Shown piece by piece: positions 47,552 to 57,900 of a stretch of DNA of 64,000 nucleotides. Source of the DNA: Antitrichia curtipendula (taxonomy: Eukaryota > Streptophyta > Bryopsida > Hypnales > Leucodontaceae). Location of the stretch: assembly GCA_951230915.1 (NCBI GenBank), contig OX579637.1, positions 13,268,001 through 13,332,000 of the forward strand, given 5' to 3'. Made by a program: the position numbers and the translations under genes. Positions within the stretch are counted from its first letter, which is position 1. Every line of letters starts with the position of its first letter. Below the pieces are notes generated by a model. That model saw only the letters and a program-made list of their open reading frames with translations, did not search any database and was not told the DNA's origin.

Positions 47552-49133
47552 TCACTAGCAACAACGGTGCCGGATGAGCGATGACCAAGAGGGGACCCTG
47601 TGGTGCCGGCTTCAGCCCTTACCGCCGTGGTTGCAGGCAACAGGACGGGGAGTTGGTCGACCGGGGTGGAGGCCACGATGTCCTCGGCAACCGGTGGGTC
47701 CTTAGTTGGAGTACCCTTGTGTCGAAGGTCCGACATGCCCGTGACCAAGTCCCGTACCTCCTCCGACAAGTCCGCTGCGGGGTCAGTTTGGGATGGCATT
47801 TGGCTTTGCGTGGACTGGGAACGCTACTGGGTCGGAACAGACTGTGACTGTGACGCGGCGAGCGTATGTTGGCTGGCAAAAAACGCTTCCATTTGCTTGG
47901 CCAACTGGTCCATCTGCGCCTGAGTCTTCTGCGTTTGTTCCTTCAACTCCTCACTAATCCGGAGGGCCTCAGCTATCTGTTTGTCCTTCGCCGCCAGCTG
48001 ATCCTTCATGGCCTTATTCCTTGCATCCTTCTTCACCCTCCACTCCATCTTGGCCTGGTGCCACCCGGTCTGGATTTTTCCGGGTATTGGAGTGGGGGGG
48101 ACCTCCTCGACTTTCTCGACCGGGTCACCAGCGCTGTCGGTGTTGTCGAAGTCTGAGGAGCGCGGAAGCGAGTCCGTGCCGACGTCGCTCAAATCTACAG
48201 TTGGACGCTCAACCTTGGACTTCAATTTTTCTCCCTTCCTCGCCGTCTTATTCCGACATTGTTTCCCGCCTTCGGAGGATTTCCCCGCAGCCTTCCGCTT
48301 GTCCCTGCGACTGGCGCGTGCCCGCTCCCTCTGCTGTTGCTCAACGAACTCAGAGTCCGTCTCCACGTCTTCATCCGCCATGTTGGGAATCTCCGCAGGA
48401 CCGCGAGGAACAGCCTGCCATCGCTGAATGACAACCGTGTTGGTGCCGTACTCGTCTGTCCCATCCATTCCCACACCCGATTCCCTGCGAGCAGAATCAG
48501 GTAACTGCTCGCCCTCCAACCTGGTCGCCAGATCAATACCAGATCTGGTCCCGCCCCCAGTTGTGGGCCTGGGCGCGGTATCCGGTAGGACGTCTGTCTC
48601 CTGCGCACCCCCCCCCCATCACGCTCGCGTAACGCTAAGTCGTCACCGGTATTCTTCTCGTCGGATCTCGGAGATATGGCCTCCCGTCCCGAGTTCCTTT
48701 CATGCTGAACGAGAGATAACTCATCTTCATGACTTCTGTGATGTGGGTCATCGGGAGCGTCATCGTGATCGGGTGGAGGCAGGTCGTCGTCACTGCCACC
48801 GCTTGACAAGTCGTCCCTGTCAGACCCATCAGACACGCTGTCCTCCGAATGTTGTGATCCATCGGGACTACTCGGAGGAGAAACCAATTCCCCTGCCGTT
48901 GGGGGGGAGACGGAAACCAGCACAGGTGCCTCCACGTACAGTGGTCTCAAGTATTGCGTTGAGTATGGCGAATTTGAATGCAGGAAGTCATTCATATCCA
49001 AGTACAGACTTGATTTTGTGTAGGCCCTATGCCTCGCCGTCAAAGACTTCTCGACCAGGCCGTAGTAGTACGACCCATACAACTGCACGAGTCATAGACA
49101 AACAAGTGTTAGTCGACAAGACATACCGAAGGA

Positions 49134-49238
49134 TAGCCTCGACTTGAGGTTAAAATGTAACGTCGCCAATCAACGTCCCTCACTACATAAAAGTTACCAA
49201 TTCAGTACATGAACAAGTTAGCCTCGACTCGAGGGTAA
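49134..49238. repeat. Two 21-bp palindromic elements in intron 3
   Basis: Copies at 49134-49153 (tagcctcgacttgaggttaa) and 49218-49238 (ttagcctcga, c, tcgagggtaa) both lie within the predicted intron 49083-49275. Confidence 0.8.
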
Positions 49239-50688
49239 ATGGTAATCTCTACGGAAATCATTAAATTCGATGAACGCATTTCAGGAACTGACGAAGGTTA
49301 TCTTCGTGTCGCGGTAGACATACCTTTGCCGCCATGGCGCTCTTTGCCCCTGTGAATATGCCGAGGACGTTCTCGTTGCGAACAGCGAAGCATTGCAGGA
49401 TCTGAAGGTAAAACTCCATCCGGAGTTCGCTTGCGTAGATCCTCCACTTGGCCTCGTTGTTGTATTTTGCCTCGCTATAGTACAGAATATCGGCAGGGCG
49501 ATATTCTGTCTCCACCCTGTCGCGGACAGCATCCGCATGATCGTCTCCTCTTTTAAAGAGGAATAGCATACGAACGTCTGGGGCCACTCTCAGGCAATTA
49601 GACACGTTGTCTAATCGTTCCGCCCTCGATGGCAGATACACTGACTTCACGATGTCATAGTCTGGCATGTCCACCGTCGCGAAGTTCAGCGCGGCTTCGA
49701 AGTCGTCGTCGCCGCCTAGAATCCAGAGCCACACGCTGGCCTCCTTTGCATCTGGCTCTAGTTTTGAAGCCATATACTCAAGAAACGGTAGAAGACTCGA
49801 CGTGTTCTCGTGTACAGCTGGCCTTTCCATATCATGGACGTCCAGAATGGCGAATCTGAGGGGACGGTTTACATATGTGTACATCTGCGTTTCCACTAGC
49901 ACTCGCGTGCGCGCGTCCAGGCCGCAGAACTCGTACCCTCCAGATTGCTCACCAAGTCGGTACTTTGACTTCATGAACCTCTGGAACATAGTGGCCTCGT
50001 CCGAGAACTTGTCGCCAAGGTCATTTGCCCTCTTAAGCTTGGCGTCGTTCGTTAGGCGTTTACTGAAGAACGACGGCTTCGGATACGAGAGCAGAAAATC
50101 CCATGTCGCGGATGAGAAAAGGTGCCTCTTCTTCCAGGACCTCCAGACCTCTAGGATGGTGTCATTGTTCGCGTCGCGCAGTTTGAGATCGGGTTTCAGT
50201 GACATCATCTCTTCATGGATGATTTTCTTCTTCTTCCTGCGCTCCACCCAGTCCTGTGCCGTCTGATTATCCGGCACGAGATACTTCGTCTTCCCCACTG
50301 ATACTTTGGGGTGACTGTGTCGGCGATCCTCGGTCAAGTTCAGCAAATGTCTGGCGAAGACCTCGAGGTCGTGGTCCGTGAAGTGGCCAATATGCTTGAA
50401 GAATTCCCTCTTCAACGCAAACGACTTGCGACTGAAATCGTCCATGTCCCGGAAGAGCTGGCGAGTAACTGGTTCGACAAGCTCGCCCTCCGGGTACTTG
50501 GTGAGAAAATCCTTCCAGAGCTTCCAAATGTCATCCCGCAGCGTGATGATCTTAATCTTGCTTTTCAGGTCCAGGTGGGCCTTGATATTCTTCCCCTCTT
50601 TCTTCGGGTTGATATTCTGGAACCGCTTCACAACTGCATCCGTGAAACTCTGCAACACAATAGACACATTTACATTAGAATACTACGC

Positions 50689-50807
50689 TTACCTTCGTCT
50701 CGAAGCTAATCTGGCATGTAACGGTAATGACCATGCAGGATATCAAATGACCGCTGCCCAGGCTACCCTAAACAAAATCAGTGGTATTACCCTCGACACG
50801 AGGATAA
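50689..50807. repeat. Two 21-bp palindromic elements in intron 2
   Basis: Copies at 50689-50709 (ttaccttcgt, c, tcgaagctaa) and 50787-50807 (ttaccctcga, c, acgaggataa) lie within the predicted intron 50650-50828. Confidence 0.8.
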
Positions 50808-52284
50808 CTCTATAGAGAGGTCGATTACCTTCCACTTGGCCTCGCTGAGGACAGATGCATTCCTCCTCTTCACGGGATCCTCGGCCACGAGCGTTGGTCG
50901 AAGGCAATTGATCCAGACGTTCCGGGAGCTGATGACCTGGCTACCCCACGTCGGCTGAGCGTGATCTAGGTGATTTGTTGAGTTGTAGAATTGGGAGATG
51001 TTTACCAACTTCGACGCATCCAAGTTCCAGACAATGTAAGCTTCCCACGTCCTGAGCTCTTTACGACGTTGCTCGCTGCACTTTTCTATCTGTAGGTCCT
51101 TAGAAGCCTGCACACTGTGTTGACCGTTGATGATCATGAATTTTCCTTTTTTGATATCCTCCCACCTCTACGGTGGCTCTTTGAGCAACCTGTTTTGGGT
51201 GTCCACCGGCGTAATACAAAGACGCTGTCGCTCTCTGATGTGACCCAGAGCGATCAAGTTGCGCTTCACGGACTCCGTAATCTTGTCCTCCATTCCCCGG
51301 ATGACATAATCGTCTCTTGCTTTCATGCACTGGTTAATGTGGATGAGTTTGGGATCTTCTCCCAATATGTAGCAGGCCCAATGCTCCGCCCAAAAGTTGC
51401 GCTGGATGAGCCCGAACTTGTCAGCGACATCCATTGGGGCCTCGGAGTTTGATGTCTACGCAACGTTCGTCAGAGCTGATCCTGAACTTCCGGTAGCCGC
51501 AGCAGTCTTCGATTTTCGACGCTTGTTCGTCCCCTCAACTGCTGCCACGCCCCCCGACTGAGTCTCAGCGCGCTTCCGAGAGTCTGATCAAACCTGCCCC
51601 TGTCCGCTTGCGCCGCTACCGGACCCTGGCGGCGCTGACAGGCTTCTTTCTGCCCCTGCAAGATCTTTCTGTTTCTTACGCTGCATTCCGATTTGCGGGC
51701 AGGGCTTTACGTTCTTCACTGCGTGTCTGTCCAGCGCAGTCCAGATATGTAGGATTCTTTGGGCCATGGTCGTGGGCGGGCCTTCTATCCATGGCAGATA
51801 TTTTGCCGTCTTGAATGTGTGGATCAGGTGGTCAACCTTTGCATCCTCCAAGAATCTTTCGATCTCCTGCATGTCAAACCTAGCTCCTGTGCCGACTCCG
51901 TCCACGACTATGGAGTGCATGTGCTCTCCGTCACTACCGTCTTCCTTTACTTCCTGCAGCACAATGACTATGTAACGCTGGCGGACGCACTCAATACGCG
52001 ACACCTTCTCCTGCTGGTGCCAGACGAAGAAGTTCCTGTGGGTCATCGTTTGGTACCGGAGGTGGACGAAATCCTGAAACCGGTTTAAGCCAAACGACCA
52101 CTTAGAGACATTCCCCCGGAATTGCCAAAGTTTCCCACACGACTCCTCGTCGTCATGAAGGAACGGCTCGCCCTCGACGGGGTTGTCGAACGGCTCCAGG
52201 AAGTGTTGTGTTACTGAGTAGTCGTAGTTGTCTTCTCCTTCCATATTCGGGTACTAGTTCCTGCGGGACCGACGTTGTGTTAGA

Positions 52285-52955
52285 TTACCCTCGACTCGAG
52301 GCTATTGTATACGAATATATTCGTGACATCCGACCATGTGCTCTTTCCGGATTTCACATTCAATAGTCGTTGTTTTGCTTCGACTCGTGGGTAAGATCAT
52401 TATTATTGAGTACCAGGATATTGTGATCATGCATGGTCACGTCATGCTGCCGAGCGTTGGTGGACAATTTTCTATTTAGTTAGTGCTGGTGGCTGCGTTG
52501 ATATTCATGGCAATTTAATTGCCTCGGTCAAAGGAGATGCAATGGATATAGTGACATGGACCTCCCGGGATTCTCTAGTTCGTAGTTGGACATGGTTGCT
52601 ACAATTTACCTTCGACTCGAGGCTATTCGAGTTGTTGCTGTTATATTATGGGGATATTGTTCCTTCAGGTGCGGATCCTGCAGTGCTTGGCATTACTACC
52701 TTCGACTTGAAGCTAATCTGGTTTGGCTGACCACTGGCTTCTGTTTGGCTTTCTGCGGATTCCGGCCACTGGCTTTGTCTGGTATTACCGGCCGTGGCCG
52801 TAATTAGCTTCGGCTCGAGGGTAACTCGAGAAGTGACTTGTACTTCTTAATTTCGACTCGTAGCTAATCGGGAGGTTCTCGTGGTATGGGGTCTTCTCCT
52901 GTCTCAGTTACGGGTTCTACTCTATTTGTCTTTATTACCTTCGACACGAAGGTAA
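52285..52955. repeat. Seven dispersed 21-bp palindromic elements
   Basis: Copies near 52285, 52377, 52606, 52695, 52804, 52847 and 52935 all fit ttaccttcga, c, tcgaggctaa with a few changes. Several changes are compensated in the other arm, for example ttaccttcga with acgaaggtaa at 52935. They lie upstream of the gene on the minus strand, spaced 40-230 bp apart in otherwise unique DNA. Confidence 0.8.
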
Positions 52956-53042
52956 ACTAGTTCGGCTGGACATTGGCTTGTGGTAGGCATTCAAGATATG
53001 TATGGTGTTGACGGTGTCCATTTTAGCAACTGACCGACATAA

Positions 53043-53147
53043 TTACCTTCGGCTCGAGGCTAATTACCTTTGACTCGAGGCTAATTACCTTCGGCTCGAG
53101 GCTAATTACCTTCGGGTCGAGGGTAATTAGCCTCGAGACGAAGGTTT
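53043..53147. repeat. Tandem array of five 21-bp palindromic elements
   Basis: Five units with exact 21-bp period start at 53043, 53064, 53085, 53106 and 53127, each a variant of ttaccttcgg, c, tcgaggctaa. The last unit is inverted in wording (ttagcctcgagacgaaggtt) and runs into tttaggg. Confidence 0.9.
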
Positions 53148-54480
53148 AGGGTGGATAAAATATGTAGGCATTTTAATTAGGGACTTCTAGTGCATAAACC
53201 CTAAGGCTTAAACCCTGAACCCTTGAGTATATTCTGTAGAATTGATTACCTAGAGATTCAATTGCTCGATGTCCCTGGGAAAGCTTTGAATGAAACTTGG
53301 AGGTAGTGAATGAGACCTACAATTACAGGAATACATCGTTATTGCTTTCTGAAAGAAGACACCTTCATGAATCAATGAGGAGATTGACTGAAGAGAACAA
53401 ACGTCATAAAACTACTGTTCAATTACTAAAAACGTGCTCAAGATTCTAATTTTTGAAACCCTGTTCTCATGATAGAAAATCTAAAACAAAACCAGAATGA
53501 AGAAATCCACAACAGAGTTCAAGACATAAAACGAAACCACCAACAGAAAACATATATGAAGAAAAACAGGGTTGTGAATTAGGAAATGAAGCGCCCTGAT
53601 TGGTAACTGAGGTGTATGGAAGACATACCTGCGTAGGTACAACTCTACGAAATTCCCGAACTGAAGAAATCAGCAAAATATAAACATGCAGCACGACCAC
53701 CGCCACTTCTCAATTGCCAACCGGAAAACGAATTCTTGCACCGCGAACTCGAGCGGCCACCTGAATCGGAAACAACTCACAGCGCCAATCTCCCGCGCAC
53801 CAAATTCTCATGCACCAAGCTCACACCTCGGAGCTCAAACTGAATACTCTCATACGCTACCGCTGTCACGCAGAAAGAGAACCGCAGCACCACAAAGCAG
53901 CAGCTCGCAAAATCAAGCTGAAACCTCAAATTATGCATGCCCTACTCTCACGCATCAAGGTCACACCTGTATGCACAAACGCCGATGCTCCCACCACTGA
54001 CCTCACACCGCGACGCACAAACCGCCAACTTTACGGGTTTGCCGCACAAGCAAAAAAAAACCACACCGCCACGGCAAGGACGAAGCAGCCCTAAACCCAA
54101 CTCGGAAATGCACAGGTACAACGCGGAAGAACGCGAGGCGCGGAAGAACGGAGAGGAAATGGCAGGACGCGCGCGGGGAGGGAGATGACCTCCCGAACCC
54201 TGCCCAAGCCGCCAAACCTGTTTGGGGCAGGTGCGACGGTTCCGACCCTGCCTTGGACCCCCCCGAGCCTCAGATTCTGCCTCGGCCAATACCGGACCTG
54301 CTGCTTCGGTCCCGACCGTGCGTCAAAAAGAACCCAAGCCTGGAAACTTGACTTATGCCCCCCCAAACCTACTGCTTTGGTCCCAAACCTCAAGGACATC
54401 CCGAAGCCTATGTTAAATTGTAAATTTTATGAAAAAAAAAAGGCGAAAAAAAATAATTGTTTTCTTTCACTTTCATTCTA
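53148..54480. other. Spacer with a GC-rich block next to the satellite
   Basis: 53150-53690 is plain AT-rich DNA. 53690-54420 is markedly richer in C and G, with many open but motif-free frames on both strands. It contains repeated wording such as gttcgggaggt/ggtttgggacc and ggcttgggttc/ggcttgggcagg on the minus strand. It could be a solo terminal repeat or promoter block. No gene is called. Confidence 0.35.
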
Positions 54481-54900
54481 AAATTCTCGGTGTCTTCGCG
54501 GTAAAAATTTGAGAAGTTTCTTATACATATTTTCATACGATTATAGATAATACAAGTTCCTATACTTTGATAATATATTGAAGCAAAAACTTATAAAGTT
54601 TCATGTTATTTTGCACCTAAAGAGCGAATTTAGGTGTAACTTGAACGAATAAAAGTCTAAATCATTCCATTTACTGCATAGAACTAAATTAAAAAAACTG
54701 AAGACAAAAAATTTCATATCAACATTTAATTTATTATGAAAGCAAAAATAATACAATAAATTGTGGAAAGTGGAGATATCTTCACGTATGTGAATGTAAA
54801 TAAAAACACAATTTCTAGGTCACTTCACTCCAGCACAATATAAATATAGAATAAGAACGAACCTGTATTTTAATAGTAACAAATATCAAATATCATAGAA
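54481..54900. repeat. Decayed satellite edge
   Basis: About two strongly diverged monomers precede the regular array. The last one keeps gtggaaagtggagatatctt, cacgtatgtgaatg and acctgtattttaatagtaac. Divergence falls sharply from here into the array. Confidence 0.6.
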
Positions 54901-57900
54901 TTCCATTTTGAAAGCAACTTGAATCAAATCGTACAAGTTGGAAATACCCTCAAGTATTTGAATGCCCAAAAATATGAAATTGATGTGTAATTGCAATCCA
55001 ACCGCACCTCAATTCAAAAAAATACAGAATAAGGTCAAACCTGTATTTTAATGGTAACAAACATCAAATGTCATAGAATTCCATTTTGAAAGCGATTTGA
55101 AAGCGATTTGAACCAAATCGCACGAGTTGGAAATACCCTCAAGTATTTGAATGCCCAAAAATATGAAATTGATGTGTAATTGCAATCCAACCGCACCTCA
55201 ATTCAAGAAAATACAGAATAAGGTCAAACCTGTATTTTAATGGTAACAAACATCAAATGTCATAGAATTCCATTTTGAAAGCGACTTGAATCAAATCGCA
55301 CGAGTTGGAAATACCCTCAAGTATTTGAATGCCCACAAATATGAAATTGATGTGTAATTGCAATCCAACTTCACCTCAATTCAAAAAAATACAGAATAAG
55401 ATCAAACCTGTATTTTAATGGTAACAAACATCAAATGTCATAGAATTCCATTTTGAAAGCGATTCGAACCAAATCGCACGAGTTGGAAATACCCTCAAGT
55501 ATTTGAATGCCCACAAATATGAAATTGATGTGTAATTGCAATCCAACCGCACCTCAATTCAAAAAAATACAGAATAAGGTCAAACCTGTATTTTAATGGT
55601 AACAAACATCAAATGTCATAGAATTCCATTTTGAAAGCGATTAGAACCAAATCGCACGAGTTGGAAATACCCTCAAGTATTTGAATGCCCACAAATATGA
55701 AATTGATGTGTAATTGCAATCCAACTTCACCTCAATTCAAAAAAATACAGAATAAGGTCAAACTTGTATTTTAATGGTAACAAACATCAAATGTCATAGA
55801 ATTCCATTTTGAAAGCGATTGGAACCAAATCGCACGAGTTGGAAATACCCTCAAGTATTTGAATGCCCAAAAATATGAAATTGATGTGTAATTGCAATCC
55901 AACTTCACCTCAATTCAAAAAAATACAGAATAAGGTCAAACCTGTATTTTAATGGTAACAAACATCAAATGTCATAGAATTCCATTTTGAAAGCGATTAG
56001 AACCAAATCGCACGAGTTGGAAATACCCTCAAGTATTTGAATGCCCAAAAATATGAAATTGATGTGTAATTGCAATCCAACCGCACCTCAATTCAAAAAA
56101 ATACAGAATAAGGTCAAACCTGTATTTTAATGGTAAGAAACATCAAATGTCATAGAATTCCATTTTGAAAGCGATTAGAACCAAATCGCACGAGTTGGAA
56201 ATACCCTCAAGTATTTGAATGCCCACAAATATGAAATTGATGTGTAATTGCAATCCAACCGTACCTCAATTCAAAAAAATACAGAATAAGGTCAAACCTG
56301 TATTTTAATGGTAACAAACATCAAATGTCATAGAATTCCATTTTGAAAGCGATTGGAACCAAATCGCACGAGTTGGAAATACCCTCAAGTATTTGAATGC
56401 CCAAAAATATGAAATTGATGTGTAATTGCAATCCAACCGCACCTCAATTCAAAAAAATACAGAATAAGGTCAAACCTGTATTTTAATGGTAACAAACATC
56501 AAATGTCATAGAATTCCATTTTGAAAGCGATTCGAACCAAATCGCACGAGTTGGAAATACCCTCAAGTATTTGAATGCCCAAAAATATGAAATTGATGTG
56601 TAATTGCAATCGAACCGCACCTCAATTCAAAAAAATACAGAATAAGGTCAAACCTGTATTTTAGTGGTAACAAACATCAAATGTCATAGAATTCCATTTT
56701 GAAAGCGACTTGAATCAAATCGCACGAGTTGGAAATACCCTCAAATATTTGAATGCCCACAAATATGAAATTGATGTGTAATTGCAATCCAACTTCACCT
56801 CAATTCAAAAAAATACAGAATAAGATCAAACCTGTATTTTAATGGTAACAAACATCAAATGTCATAGAATTCCATTTTGAAAGCGATTCGAACCAAATCG
56901 CACGAGTTGGAAATACCCTCAAGTATTTGAATGCCCACAAATATGAAATTGATGTGTAATTGCAATCCAACCGCACCTCAATTCAAAAAAATACAGAATA
57001 AGGTCAAACCTGTATTTTAATGGTAACAAACATCAAATGTCATAGAATTCCATTTTGAAAGCGATTAGAACCAAATCGCACGAGTTGGAAATACCCTCAA
57101 GTATTTGAATGCCCACAAATATGAAATTGATGTGTAATTGCAATCCAACTTCACCTCAATTCAAAAAAATACAGAATAAGGTCAAACTTGTATTTTAATG
57201 GTAACAAACATCAAATGTCATAGAATTCCATTTTGAAAGCGATTGGAACCAAATCGCACGAGTTGGAAATACCCTCAAGTATTTGAATGCCCAAAAATAT
57301 GAAATTGATGTGTAATTGCAATCCAACTTCACCTCAATTCAAAAAAATACAGAATAAGGTCAAACCTGTATTTTAATGGTAACAAACATCAAATGTCATA
57401 GAATTCCATTTTGAAAGCGATTAGAACCAAATCGCACGAGTTGGAAATACCCTCAAGTATTTGAATGCCCAAAAATATGAAATTGATGTGTAATTGCAAT
57501 CCAACCGCACCTCAATTCAAAAAAATACAGAATAAGGTCAAACCTGTATTTTAATGGTAAGAAACATCAAATGTCATAGAATTCCATTTTGAAAGCGATT
57601 AGAACCAAATCGCACGAGTTGGAAATACCCTCAAGTATTTGAATGCCCACAAATATGAAATTGATGTGTAATTGCAATCCAACCGTACCTCAATTCAAAA
57701 AAATACAGAATAAGGTCAAACCTGTATTTTAATGGTAACAAACATCAAATGTCATAGAATTCCATTTTGAAAGCGATTGGAACCAAATCGCACGAGTTGG
57801 AAATACCCTCAAGTATTTGAATGCCCAAAAATATGAAATTGATGTGTAATTGCAATCCAACCGCACCTCAATTCAAAAAAATACAGAATAAGGTCAAACC

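Larger units (their letters stand above)
47203..52244 (-). pseudogene. Multi-exon gene of unknown function with NGQHS motif
   Basis: Start ATG at 52244. Exons 52244-51594, 51455-50829, 50649-49276 and 49082 onward join at GT-AG introns of 138, 179 and 193 bp, all in phase 0, which supports the model. Exon 2 holds MIINGQHSVQASKDLQ, which recalls the DGQHR and ParB-like D-G-[QH]-H-R loop; the likeness is short and tentative. Exon 3 (458 codons) is novel to me. Exon 4 is acidic, then has a coiled coil (AKDKQIAEALRISEELKEQ). Defects: TAG at 51168 just before RWEDIKKGKF, a 1-nt frame break at the 10-C run 48608-48617, and TAG at 47824 after SQSVPTQ. A last exon-like piece is 47440-47203. It may be a recent pseudogene or contain assembly errors. 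Confidence 0.55.

Noticed and set aside
47581..49147. Several long plus-strand frames (up to 239 codons)
   Set aside because: They mirror the GC-rich exon 4 of the minus-strand gene, whose exon borders and coiled coil are more convincing.
53686..54481. Protein genes in the GC-rich block beside the satellite
   Set aside because: Open frames exist on both strands at similar lengths with no motif. High GC alone explains them.
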